A DNA stretch of 64,000 nucleotides. It comes from Rhodococcus sp. (in: high G+C Gram-positive bacteria). Its GTDB lineage: Bacteria; Actinomycetota; Actinomycetes; Mycobacteriales; Mycobacteriaceae. Within the stretch, counting starts at the first letter, position 1. Every line of letters starts with the position of its first letter. The DNA is taken from NCBI RefSeq assembly GCF_023264675.1, contig NZ_JAHFVG010000014.1:62001-126000 (forward strand), written 5' to 3'. Made by a program: the position numbers and the translations under genes. The notes beneath the pieces are model-generated. The model was not told the origin of the DNA. It did no database searches and worked only from the letters and a program-made list of their open reading frames with translations. Positions 37,146-45,479 of this stretch are shown in pieces.

Positions 37146-38230
37146 CTATCCCCTCGTCGAATGCCGATGTTCGGCTCTCGACTCTCGACCGGTTTCTTCC
37201 GCTCTGGATCGGGCTGGCGATGGCCGCCGGGTTGGCTTTCGGCCGCCTCGTGCCGGGCCTGGACAGCATCCTCGCCGGGGTCTCCGTGGATGGCATTTCG
37301 TTGCCCATTGCGGTCGGACTGCTGGTGATGATGTACCCCGTGCTGGCCAAGGTTCGGTTCGACCGACTCGGTGCCGTCACCGGCGACCGGAGACTTCTGA
37401 CAGCGTCGTTGGCGCTGAACTGGATTGTCGGGCCGATGTTGATGTTCTCCCTGGCCTGGCTTTTTCTTCCCGACTTGCCCGAGTATCGCACCGGATTGAT
37501 CATCGTCGGGCTGGCCCGGTGCATCGCCATGGTCATCATCTGGAACGACCTTGCGTGCGGCGATCGGGAAGCTGCTGCGGTATTGGTGGCAATCAATTCC
37601 CTCTTCCAGGTCGTCATGTTCGCCGTGCTCGGTTGGTTCTATCTTTCCGTCCTTCCCGGCTGGCTCGGCCTCGAACAGACCACCATCTCCGCGTCGCCGT
37701 GGCAGATCGCGAAGTCCGTGGTGATCTTTCTCGGCATACCGCTGGTGGCCGGGTTTGCATCTCGCATCATCGGTGAACGCGTTCGCGGCCGTGCCTGGTA
37801 CGAAGAAACTTTCCTGCCCCGAGCCGGTCCGTGGGCTCTCTACGGGTTGTTGTTCACGATCGTCATCCTCTTTGCACTGCAGGGGGATCGCATCACCAGC
37901 CAGCCATTGGACGTCGCGCGCATCGCGGTACCGCTGTTGATCTACTTCGCGGCGATGTGGGGCGGCGGGTTCCTTCTCGGCGCGACCTTGGGCCTGGGGT
38001 ATGGACGTACGACCACTTTGGCGTTCACCGCCGCAGGCAACAACTTCGAACTCGCGATCGCCGTCGCGATCGCGACCTACGGGGCATCCTCAGCCCAAGC
38101 GTTGGCCGGTGTCGTCGGCCCGCTGATCGAGGTGCCCGTGCTCGTTGCGTTGGTATACGCATCCCTCGCCCTGCGCTCGAGATTTTCGGGTTCCGCGTCC
38201 GTTGTCTCTCGGAAAGATCACACCCTGTGA
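37142..38230 (+). CDS. acr3: Acr3-type arsenite efflux permease
   Basis: A 362-residue integral membrane protein with about ten TM helices of the BASS/Acr3 family. The conserved ARCIAMVIIWNDLACGD region carries the essential Cys of the fourth TM, and the FTAAGNNFELAIAVAI segment is the family's second signature. It exports arsenite across the cytoplasmic membrane. GTG start at 37142 lies within the arsR1 stop, and the next gene's GTG lies within its own stop, so the three are one operon. Confidence 0.93.
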   Translation: MTIPSSNADVRLSTLDRFLPLWIGLAMAAGLAFGRLVPGLDSILAGVSVDGISLPIAVGLLVMMYPVLAKVRFDRLGAVTGDRRLLTASLALNWIVGPMLMFSLAWLFLPDLPEYRTGLIIVGLARCIAMVIIWNDLACGDREAAAVLVAINSLFQVVMFAVLGWFYLSVLPGWLGLEQTTISASPWQIAKSVVIFLGIPLVAGFASRIIGERVRGRAWYEETFLPRAGPWALYGLLFTIVILFALQGDRITSQPLDVARIAVPLLIYFAAMWGGGFLLGATLGLGYGRTTTLAFTAAGNNFELAIAVAIATYGASSAQALAGVVGPLIEVPVLVALVYASLALRSRFSGSASVVSRKDHTL

Positions 38231-38694
38231 GTCTCCCGAGCGTGCTGTTCGTCTGTATCAAGAACGGAGGCAAGTCGCAGATGGCTGCCGGTCTCCTGCG
38301 CAAGATCGCCGGTGGCTCCGTCGAAATCCATTCAGCAGGAACCGCCCCGGGCCATTCCGTCGATCCGCTATCGGCGCAATCCTTGCTCGAGGTGGGAATC
38401 GACGTGACCCGGCAGCACCCCAAGCCGATCGGGTCGCCGCCTTCGCCGCACGAATGCGCGTCCAGCGGCAGGATCCGAATGTCGGTCGAAACGAAACACC
38501 GCCGGCCGACGACCGGTGATGCCGTCAGCAGCAGGGTTTACCCGACGTCGAATCGACCTGCTGGGGGCCCGTGCCGAAGGTTTCGGAATCGGCCAGAACG
38601 GTGTAGACCTCCCACTTCTCCCCCGCAGGCCCGGTCACCCACACCTTGTCCTGGGTTGCAAAGCAGCACGTGGTGCCGATTTCCTCGTCGGTGA
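38227..38694 (+). pseudogene. arsC: Truncated arsenate reductase (arsC remnant)
   Basis: The first 70 or so residues match low-molecular-weight phosphatase-type arsenate reductases: VLFVCIKNGGKSQMAAGLLR with Cys10, SAGTAPGHSVDPLSAQSL and GIDVTRQHPKPI. After HPKPI the family sequence stops abruptly, and the frame continues as Ser/Pro/Arg-rich nonsense to 38694. The second half, which would bear the acidic catalytic loop and the redox Cys region, is missing and was not recovered in the other frames. From 38525 on, it lies over the opposing arsI gene. A deletion joining mid-arsC to the arsI end is the simplest explanation. Confidence 0.8.
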
Positions 38695-38947
38695 ACAGCC
38701 CTTCCCCGGTCAGACGTGCGATTTCGCCATGAACCTGCTCCGAGGACTCGACCTCGACACCGAGATGGTTGATCGTTCCGCCCTGCCCCGGGTTTTCGAT
38801 CAACACCAGTTTCAGCGGAGGCTGGGCGATCGCGAAGTTCGCGTATCCCGGCTTACGTTTCGTGGGCTGCACGCCGAACAACTTGGAGTAGAACGCGATT
38901 GCAGTATCGAGTTGATCGACGTTGAGTGCGAGCTGCGCGCGTGACAT
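38525..38947 (-). CDS. arsI: ArsI/CadI family metalloenzyme (C-As lyase type VOC protein)
   Basis: A 140-residue vicinal-oxygen-chelate protein. His61 (INHLGVE) and Glu113 (KWEVY) fit Fe(II) ligands, and Cys94-Cys95 (TTCCFA) is the pair that binds trivalent organoarsenicals in ArsI; the C-terminal Cys139-Cys140 is also typical of the CadI/ArsI group. The family cleaves the C-As bond of methylarsenite and related compounds. It faces the arsR-acr3 operon tail to tail and is divergent from arsR2 across an operator pair. Confidence 0.88.
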   Translation of the reverse strand: MSRAQLALNVDQLDTAIAFYSKLFGVQPTKRKPGYANFAIAQPPLKLVLIENPGQGGTINHLGVEVESSEQVHGEIARLTGEGLFTDEEIGTTCCFATQDKVWVTGPAGEKWEVYTVLADSETFGTGPQQVDSTSGKPCC

Positions 38948-38967
38948 GGGAGAGCCTCCACCTATGA

Positions 38968-38980
38968 GACATACATCGAA
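38968..38980 (-). promoter_or_regulatory. Operator-like motif upstream of arsI
   Basis: On the minus strand this reads TTCGATGTATGTC, 21 bases upstream of the arsI start codon. It fits the same TTCGAYRTWYGTC pattern as the sites at arsR1 and arsR2. Confidence 0.5.
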
Positions 38981-39009
38981 TTACTGACGTGACTCACGAT
39001 GCCTACCTA

Positions 39010-39022
39010 TTCGACATATGTC
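39010..39022 (+). promoter_or_regulatory. Operator-like motif upstream of arsR2
   Basis: TTCGACATATGTC contains the perfect 10-base palindrome GACATATGTC (39013-39022). It lies 23 bases upstream of the GTG start of arsR2 and about 30 bases from the arsI site, so one dimeric regulator could control both divergent genes. Confidence 0.55.
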
Positions 39023-39045
39023 AAGAAGGTTGTAGGCTCGACCTC

Positions 39046-39405
39046 GTGCCGAAACCACTGCCGCTCATCGATGCCACCGAACCGATCTGCTGCTCTCCGG
39101 TGTCGGCAACACCCATGACGGACGACGACGCCATCGAACTTGCCGTCCGCTTGAAGGCGCTGGCCGATCCCGCGCGCATCAAACTGCTGTCGGTCCTGCT
39201 CACCGACGAGACAGGCGCACTGTGCACCTGCGATCTGGCAACTGCTCTCTCCCTCGCCGAATCCACGGTCAGCCACCACCTCGGGCAACTGAAGAAGGCG
39301 GGCATGGTCACCTCCGTCCGTCGCGGAATGAACGTCTACCATTCCCCGCGAGCCGAGGCCCTGGATGCTCTGCGCGTCGTCCTCGACCCGAATTGCTGCG
39401 CGTGA
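39046..39405 (+). CDS. arsR: ArsR family metalloregulator 2
   Basis: A 119-residue winged-helix repressor starting at GTG 39046. The recognition helix is SLAESTVSHHLGQLKKAG. Three cysteine pairs stand out: Cys15-Cys16, Cys60/Cys62 in CTCDL, and Cys117-Cys118 at the extreme C-terminus. The CTCDL loop at the DNA-binding helix resembles the As(III)/Cd(II) site of type ArsR/CmtR. It is divergent from arsI and probably controls it. An ATG at 38989 would extend it upstream over the operator and is disfavoured. Confidence 0.88.
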   Translation: MPKPLPLIDATEPICCSPVSATPMTDDDAIELAVRLKALADPARIKLLSVLLTDETGALCTCDLATALSLAESTVSHHLGQLKKAGMVTSVRRGMNVYHSPRAEALDALRVVLDPNCCA

Positions 39406-39557
39406 CACCTCGGGATCGATAGACCACAACGCGCTCACCAACCACCCATTTCGTCGCATTGTTACTCCCCTGAAAACAAATCAGTCGAAACTGAGCAGAA
39501 ACGCAACTGAAATCGTATGGTTTGGACAACCGATCCGGCCCCGAGCTTGGAGTGAAC

Positions 39558-41078
39558 ATGTCCGTTGCGGATACGCCTGCGTCATCCCCTCGTCCTGATA
39601 TTCCGGCAGGCAAAGGTCTGAATACCGGCGCGCTCGGTCTCGTCGGAAACATCGTCATCGGCCTGTCCGCCGTCGCTCCCGCCTACAGCCTCGCTGCAAC
39701 GCTGGGCTACGTCGTGCTCGCCGTCGGCGACAAGGCTCCGGCGATGTTCCTCGTCGCGTTCGTACCGATGCTGCTGACAGCATTCGCCTACCGTGAACTC
39801 GGACGCGACACTCCGGACTGCGGCACATCGTTCACCTGGGGCACAAAGGCATTCGGCCCGTGGGTGGGGTGGATGGCTGGTTGGGGACTGGCAGTATCGG
39901 CCATCATCGTTCTCGCAAACGTCGCCGAGATCGCCGCAATCTATCTGTTCGAGTTCCTCGGTTTGGAAGGCGCTGCGGAATCGACGGCAGCGAAAGTCGC
40001 CCTCGGATCCTTCTTCATCATTTCGATGACGTACGTCAGCTTCCGCGGCATCCTGATCAGCGAGCGCATGCAGAATGTCCTGATCGTCATCCAGTTCGCG
40101 GTACTCATCGGAGTATCCGTCACAGCTCTGGTGAAAGTCGCTGCAGGTACCGCCGGTCCGCAGGCTATTACCCCTCAACTCAGCTGGATCGTTCCCACCG
40201 GCGTGACGATGTCCGATGCAGCTCAGGCCATAATCCTTTGCATCTTCATCTACTGGGGTTGGGACGCGTGCCTCGCGGTCGGCGAGGAAACCAAGGATTC
40301 GGAGAAGACACCCGGCCGTGCAGCCGTGATCACCACACTGATTCTGGTCGCCACCTATGTCCTCGTCGGATATGCGGTGCAGTCCTTCGCCGGATTCGGA
40401 GACACCGGAATCGGGCTCAACAACCCCGACAACGTCGACGATGTCCTCACCATTCTCGGCGACCCGGTCGCGGGATCGATCGTGGCATCGCTCCTGCTCC
40501 TCACGGTGTCCATCTCGGCGCTCTCGTCGACGCAGACCACGATCCTTCCCACGGCCCGCGGAACGCTGTCGATGGCCGTGTACGAAGCCATCCCGAAACG
40601 ATTCGCGAGCGTGCACCCCAAGTACATGACGCCCGGCTTCGGCACGCTGGTCATGGGTGCGGCGGCGTTGGTCTTCTACTTGGTCCTCACGTTCGTCAGC
40701 TCCAACGCATTGCAAGACTCCGTCGCTTCGCTCGGCCTCGCCGTCGCCTTCTACTACGGAATCACCGCTTATGCGTGCGTCTGGTACTTCCGCCGCACAC
40801 TGTTCACGTCGGCTCGAAACCTGTTCATGCGTGGCATCTTTCCACTCCTCGGCGGGCTGTCGATGACATGGGCATTCGTTCAGAGCGCCGTGGACATGAT
40901 CAAACCGGACTACGGCTACACGGTGTACGGGCCGATCGGTGGCGTGTTCGTGTTGGGCGTCGGAATGCTGGTACTGGGCATTCCCCTGATGCTGCTCTGC
41001 TTCGTCGGCAACCGAGACTTTTTCCAGGGCAAGACGTTGACTGCCTCCACCGAGGTAAAAGTTCCCGATACCTACTAG
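39558..41078 (+). CDS. APC superfamily amino acid/polyamine permease
   Basis: A 506-residue permease with 12 hydrophobic segments. The first TM helix contains the unwound GLSAVAPAYS-type glycine/proline segment where APC substrates bind, and TELGRDTPDCGTSF-like YRELGRDTPDCGTSFTW follows it. The ATG at 39558 is preceded by TTGGAG. The 152-base upstream gap is AT-rich, with no other feature seen. Its position beside amine oxidase, aldehyde dehydrogenase and aminotransferase genes suggests it imports a di- or polyamine or omega-amino acid. The universal stress protein gene follows after 18 bases. Confidence 0.88.
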   Translation: MSVADTPASSPRPDIPAGKGLNTGALGLVGNIVIGLSAVAPAYSLAATLGYVVLAVGDKAPAMFLVAFVPMLLTAFAYRELGRDTPDCGTSFTWGTKAFGPWVGWMAGWGLAVSAIIVLANVAEIAAIYLFEFLGLEGAAESTAAKVALGSFFIISMTYVSFRGILISERMQNVLIVIQFAVLIGVSVTALVKVAAGTAGPQAITPQLSWIVPTGVTMSDAAQAIILCIFIYWGWDACLAVGEETKDSEKTPGRAAVITTLILVATYVLVGYAVQSFAGFGDTGIGLNNPDNVDDVLTILGDPVAGSIVASLLLLTVSISALSSTQTTILPTARGTLSMAVYEAIPKRFASVHPKYMTPGFGTLVMGAAALVFYLVLTFVSSNALQDSVASLGLAVAFYYGITAYACVWYFRRTLFTSARNLFMRGIFPLLGGLSMTWAFVQSAVDMIKPDYGYTVYGPIGGVFVLGVGMLVLGIPLMLLCFVGNRDFFQGKTLTASTEVKVPDTY

Positions 41079-41096
41079 TAGGACAGGATCGTCAAG

Positions 41097-41948
41097 ATGA
41101 AACTGACCGTCGGCTATCTCGCCACCCCGAGCGGCGACGACGGCGTGGCTCTCGCTGCCGTGCTGGCGTCGGCCCTCGACGCGTCCATCGACATCGTCAT
41201 CGTGCTCCGCTCGGACGAGCCGGTCATGGAAGGCAGCGGGCCGTACCGAAAAATCCTCGACGCCAAGGCTGCTCAGTGGCTGAGCGCTGCGCGTGACAGA
41301 GTTCCCGCCGGCACCCCGGTGACCACTCGGGTGGCCTATCACGAGTCTTTCGCCCAGGGTCTCATCGACGTGGCGACGGCCGAGGACTCGGACATGATCG
41401 TCGTCGGCGGCGCAGGCGACGGACTACTCGACCGGCACACCATCGGGACGGTCGCCGCCCAACTACTGCACGCGTCACCGGTGCCCTTGGCCCTCGCCCC
41501 CCGCGGGTATCGCTCACGACAAGACCTCGCGCTCACCGGATTGACCGTCGCGATCCCGACGCGCCCAGGAGCTGCGGACCCCTCGTCGTTCGCCATCACC
41601 ATCGCCAGTGCTGCGCACCTACCGCTGCGACTGGTATCGCTGGTCTCACTCGAAGACACCCAAGCGGACGGTCGAGCACTCGACACACGCAAGCGCAATG
41701 TCGCGGCGGCCGAGGCGAACCTCGACGATGCGATGCGCAAACTCCCCGGAATCGATGGGCTCGAATCCGTGGTCGCCGACGGCTCCAACCTGGACGAAGC
41801 TGTGTCTTCGCTTCAGTGGCGCGACGGAGATGTGCTGATCTTGGGATCCAGTCGACTTGCCGCTCCCAAACGGGTGTTCCTCGGATCCAGTGCGGCCAAG
41901 ATCGTGCGGGCCACACCGGCACCGGTGATCGTCGTCCCCCACGACTAG
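41097..41948 (+). CDS. Tandem universal stress protein
   Basis: A 283-residue protein made of two UspA domains (residues 1-140 and 145-283). Both retain the ATP-binding signature: GGAGDGLLDRHTIGTVA in the first and LGSSRLAAPKRVFLGSSA in the second. Such proteins often sit beside permeases in Actinobacteria and may regulate transport. It is co-transcribed with the APC permease (18-base gap) and converges on the FAD oxidoreductase gene. Confidence 0.85.
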   Translation: MKLTVGYLATPSGDDGVALAAVLASALDASIDIVIVLRSDEPVMEGSGPYRKILDAKAAQWLSAARDRVPAGTPVTTRVAYHESFAQGLIDVATAEDSDMIVVGGAGDGLLDRHTIGTVAAQLLHASPVPLALAPRGYRSRQDLALTGLTVAIPTRPGAADPSSFAITIASAAHLPLRLVSLVSLEDTQADGRALDTRKRNVAAAEANLDDAMRKLPGIDGLESVVADGSNLDEAVSSLQWRDGDVLILGSSRLAAPKRVFLGSSAAKIVRATPAPVIVVPHD

Positions 41949-41973
41949 GCCGCGGCCGTCGATCCTGGTGCTG

Positions 41974-43386
41974 TCAGGAATCGAATCCGAGACCCAGCGC
42001 GTCCATTGCCTTCAACCACAGACCGCGTTTACCGCCGCTCCGATCGGCCCGCGCAAACTCCCGGCGCGTGATGTTGATTCCGAGAGACTTGATCGGCTCG
42101 GGCGGAAACGGTAACGGCTTGCTTCGCACCATGTTCAGTCTCGTGCGCTCGGTGTCGAGGCCGTCGAGCAGATCGAGCGCGGTCCGCGCACCGAAGTGCG
42201 AAGCGCCGACGCCGAGACCGGTGAATCCGAGAACGCTCGCGACACGGCCGTCCATTGCGAGATCCCAGAATGCGCTGAAGCGCGAGCACGTATCGATCGC
42301 TCCGCCCCAGGTGTGGGTCGCTCGAATGCCCTCCAACGACGGAAACATCTGCAATAGATGCTCGGCGAGCAGGCCGAACTCTTCCGGGTTCTGCCTGCGC
42401 CGAGCATCGGTGTCCCCACCGAAGAAATAGTGCGCGTCCCAGCCCCCGAACAAGATTCGATTGTCGGCGGTGAGTCGGAAGTAGTGGAATCGATTTCCGC
42501 TGTCGGCGAGTCCTTCTCGCCCGGTCCATCCAAGCTGGTTCAGCTGCGTCTCGCTCAGTGGCTCGGTCATGATGACGTAATCCCACACCGGAACGATCCA
42601 ATGGCGAAGCGCGCGTCGCAGCGGCTTCGATGCTGCTGTCGCCAGGAGAACTTTGTCGGCCTGGATGGTTCCGTATCCGGTGACCACCCGCACCCCGGCC
42701 CCCGACTTCTCGAGGGATTCGACCCAGCTGTTCTCGTGAATCGTCACGCCGAGCGACTCGGCGGCGTCGGCAAGCCCCCAGGCCAGCTTGGCCGGATCGA
42801 CGAGCATCACGTCCGGGTCGAACAGCGCCGCGGTAGCCATCGGGGACTTCACTCTGGCGGCAACGGCATCGCCGTCGAGGTAGCGCATCGACTGACCGAG
42901 ACGTGCGGCCTCCTCGGCGAGGTCACGCAGATCATCCCTCTGCCAGTCGAAATTGGCGATGTCCAGTTCACCCGTGCGCTCGATATCGGCGTCGATGCCG
43001 TACCGACGAGTGGTCTCTTCGATGGCGTCGAGTGTGTCCGTTCCCATCCGCAGAAGGGCAGGCAGTTCGTCGGAGTACCGGTCGATTCCGTTGCTCAGGC
43101 CGTGCGTGAGACTCGCTGCACAGAATCCGCCGTTGCGCCCGGTCGCGCCCTCGGCAATGCGATCACCCTCGAGCAACACGATCGAGCGATCCGGGTTGTC
43201 CTCCGCGGCGTGCACGGCGGCCCACAGACCGGTGAACCCGCCGCCGATGACGACCAGATCCGCGGAAGTGTCACCGTGATGGCGTGCGCGTGGGGCCGGC
43301 CGCTCGGGCCGATCCAGCCAGAACGACTCCGGGGTAGCGCCCGCTACCATCTCGAATCCGCGCGTCGTTGCGTGTTCTGCCCACAT
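41974..43386 (-). CDS. FAD-dependent amine oxidoreductase (DAO / PuuB-like)
   Basis: A 470-residue DAO-type flavoenzyme. The N-terminal FAD motif VVIGGGFTGLWAAVHAAE lies near residues 41-58, followed by EGDRIAEGATGRNGGFCA, the GRNGG segment seen in gamma-glutamylputrescine oxidase-like enzymes. The C-terminal GFTGLGVGASHFGAR is the second FAD contact. It probably oxidises a primary or secondary amine to an aldehyde that the upstream gene's dehydrogenase would take. The ATG at 43386 shares one base with the upstream stop (TGATG). Confidence 0.85.
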   Translation of the reverse strand: MWAEHATTRGFEMVAGATPESFWLDRPERPAPRARHHGDTSADLVVIGGGFTGLWAAVHAAEDNPDRSIVLLEGDRIAEGATGRNGGFCAASLTHGLSNGIDRYSDELPALLRMGTDTLDAIEETTRRYGIDADIERTGELDIANFDWQRDDLRDLAEEAARLGQSMRYLDGDAVAARVKSPMATAALFDPDVMLVDPAKLAWGLADAAESLGVTIHENSWVESLEKSGAGVRVVTGYGTIQADKVLLATAASKPLRRALRHWIVPVWDYVIMTEPLSETQLNQLGWTGREGLADSGNRFHYFRLTADNRILFGGWDAHYFFGGDTDARRRQNPEEFGLLAEHLLQMFPSLEGIRATHTWGGAIDTCSRFSAFWDLAMDGRVASVLGFTGLGVGASHFGARTALDLLDGLDTERTRLNMVRSKPLPFPPEPIKSLGINITRREFARADRSGGKRGLWLKAMDALGLGFDS

Positions 43387-44873
43387 CACGAACCATCCCC
43401 GGACGCGAACACCGTTCGGTGCCACGACTTCTTGGCCACCCCGGTGATATCGGTCATCACGTGCTTGATGGTCAGGTATTCCTCGAACGAGTAGCTCGAC
43501 ATGTCTTTCCCGAAGCCGGAAGCGCCTACTCCCCCATGCGGCATCTCGCTGATGATGGGGATGTGGTCGTTGATCCAGACGCATCCGGCGGCAATCTCAC
43601 GTGAGGCCCGACCCGCCCGGTACACGTCTCGCGTCCATGCCGACGCGGCCAGACCGAAGGCCGTGTCGTTGGCACGCCGCAGCGCGTCGTCGTCTCCGTG
43701 GTGCTTGGACACCGTCAACACCGGGCCGAATATCTCGTCGCGATAGACCTCGTCGTTCTCACCCACGTCGGCCAGCAAGGTCGGCAGGTAGAACGCGCCC
43801 GGCCGATCGGGTGCACGCCCACCACACACCACCCGCGCCGACGTACGTTCCACCATTGCGGCAACACGGTCACGGTGCGCGAGCGAGACCAACGAACCCA
43901 TGTCGGTTGCCGTATCGCTCGGGTCACCGACGACGACCCGCGTCATCAGTGCAGCGACGCCGTCGACGAAAGCGTCGTAGAGAGGTTCGGCAACGATCGC
44001 GCGCGTCGCCGCCGTGCAGTCCTGACCCGAATTGATCAACGAACCCGCCACCGCGCCGTGGATCGCAGCATCGAGATCGGCATCGTCGAACACCACGAAT
44101 GGCGCCTTACCACCGAGTTCGAGTTGAACGCGGGTGCCGTTGACGGCGGCCTGCGCCATCACTGTGCGCCCGACGGGAGTCGAACCGGTGAAGGTCATGA
44201 CGTCGATGCCCGGGTGGCCCGACAGCGCAGCACCCGCTTCCGGCCCCGTTCCGGTGACGACATTGAACACGCCGTCGGGCAATCCGGCCTCGGTTGCCAG
44301 CCGAGCAAGCCTGATGGTGGTCAGCGGAGTCAGTTCGCTGGGTTTGAGGACGACACAGCAGCCGGCGGCCAACGCCGGAATTGCCTTCCACACCGCCATT
44401 TGCAGCGGATAGTTCCACGGCGTGATGGACCCGACGACCCCGACGGCCTCCCGCCTGATGGACGACGTGTGCTCACCCGAGTACTCCGCCGAAGCCTTGC
44501 CCTCCAGATTCCGTGCGGCGCCGGCGAAGAACTCGATGTTGTCGACGCTGCCCGGTACATCGAACTCGGTCGCGAGCCGAATTGTCTTGCCCGTCTGCAG
44601 CATTTCCTCCCGAGCGAATTCGGCGGCAACGCGACCGACCAATCGCGCCAACTCTGCCAGCACAGCGCTGCGGTGGGACGGCATTGCCCGGGACCATCCC
44701 AGGAACGCCGATCTCGCCGACCGGACCGCTGCGTCCACGTCGGACGCAGTCGCGAGTCGGGTGACACCCAGGATCTCGCCGGTAGCAGGATTGTCGACCT
44801 CGAACGCACGGCCTTCACCGAAGACGGCGCGACCGCCGATCCAACATCCAGCAATTTCAGGTGCTTGCGCCAT
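43386..44873 (-). CDS. Aldehyde dehydrogenase, aminobutyraldehyde dehydrogenase-like
   Basis: A 495-residue NAD-dependent aldehyde dehydrogenase. Asn154 (PWNYP), Glu252 (LELGGKAP) and the nucleophile Cys286 (NSGQDCTAATR) complete the active site. The GQDCTA context resembles gamma-aminobutyraldehyde and betaine aldehyde dehydrogenases. It would convert 4-aminobutanal to GABA. It is the promoter-proximal gene of the pair with the FAD oxidoreductase and is divergent from an Lrp regulator over 141 AT-rich bases. Confidence 0.9.
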   Translation of the reverse strand: MAQAPEIAGCWIGGRAVFGEGRAFEVDNPATGEILGVTRLATASDVDAAVRSARSAFLGWSRAMPSHRSAVLAELARLVGRVAAEFAREEMLQTGKTIRLATEFDVPGSVDNIEFFAGAARNLEGKASAEYSGEHTSSIRREAVGVVGSITPWNYPLQMAVWKAIPALAAGCCVVLKPSELTPLTTIRLARLATEAGLPDGVFNVVTGTGPEAGAALSGHPGIDVMTFTGSTPVGRTVMAQAAVNGTRVQLELGGKAPFVVFDDADLDAAIHGAVAGSLINSGQDCTAATRAIVAEPLYDAFVDGVAALMTRVVVGDPSDTATDMGSLVSLAHRDRVAAMVERTSARVVCGGRAPDRPGAFYLPTLLADVGENDEVYRDEIFGPVLTVSKHHGDDDALRRANDTAFGLAASAWTRDVYRAGRASREIAAGCVWINDHIPIISEMPHGGVGASGFGKDMSSYSFEEYLTIKHVMTDITGVAKKSWHRTVFASGDGS

Positions 44874-44924
44874 GCCTGAACCCTACCGACCCTGATACTG
44901 ATTCTCTAGTTTTCAAGCATTTCT

Positions 44925-44941
44925 ACAACTGATTCTGTTGT
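44925..44941. promoter_or_regulatory. Lrp-type inverted repeat in divergent region
   Basis: ACAAC and GTTGT flank a 7-base A/T-rich centre (TGATTCT). TGATTCT-like words also occur about 35 bases away. The site lies between the aldehyde dehydrogenase and Lrp genes, where an Lrp octamer could bridge both promoters. Confidence 0.45.
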
Positions 44942-45014
44942 TCAATCGCAAAATTAAGACGAAATCAATGGAAATCGACTTGCTCTTCCTTGCCGATCAC
45001 GTCACACTCGACTC

Positions 45015-45479
45015 ATGCCCGAACAGCCGCCGAACGCACTCGACGACGTCTCCAAAGCCATCATCGAACAACTTCAGGAGGATGGACGGCGCTCCTACTC
45101 GGCCATCGGAAAAGCCGTCGGTCTCTCCGAAGCCGCCGTGCGCCAACGCGTTCAGAAGCTGACCGAGACCGGTGTGATGCAGATCGTTGCCGTCACCGAT
45201 CCCGTTCAAGTCGGCTTCAACCGCCAGGCGATGATCGGAATCAAGTGCACCGGGGACAGCCAGAAACTGGCCGACGATCTCGCCGCTCTCGACGCCGTCG
45301 ACTACGTGGTGCTCACCGCAGGGTCGTTCGACATCGTGATCGAGGTCGTGTGCGAGAACGACGAACACCTGCTTCAGATCCTCAACAAACACATCCGCGC
45401 CCTTGCCGGTGTCACCAGCACCGAGACGCTGGTGTACCTGAAACTCGTCAAGCAACAATACAATTGGGGAACCAGATGA
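45015..45479 (+). CDS. Lrp/AsnC family regulator of the amine locus
   Basis: A 154-residue protein with an N-terminal winged helix (GLSEAAVRQRVQKLTETG) and a C-terminal RAM domain (TAGSFDIVIEVVCENDEHL). It is divergent from the aldehyde dehydrogenase gene and overlaps the aminotransferase start as ATGA, so it most likely governs both amine-degrading units in response to an amine or amino acid. It is not closely similar to the Lrp protein at 1176-1613. Confidence 0.88.
   Translation: MPEQPPNALDDVSKAIIEQLQEDGRRSYSAIGKAVGLSEAAVRQRVQKLTETGVMQIVAVTDPVQVGFNRQAMIGIKCTGDSQKLADDLAALDAVDYVVLTAGSFDIVIEVVCENDEHLLQILNKHIRALAGVTSTETLVYLKLVKQQYNWGTR

Noticed and set aside
39582-41342. A 586-codon minus-strand frame opposite the APC permease and USP gene
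   Set aside because: Very rich in Asp, Glu, Gln and Arg, the expected antisense reading of membrane-protein codons; no family seen.
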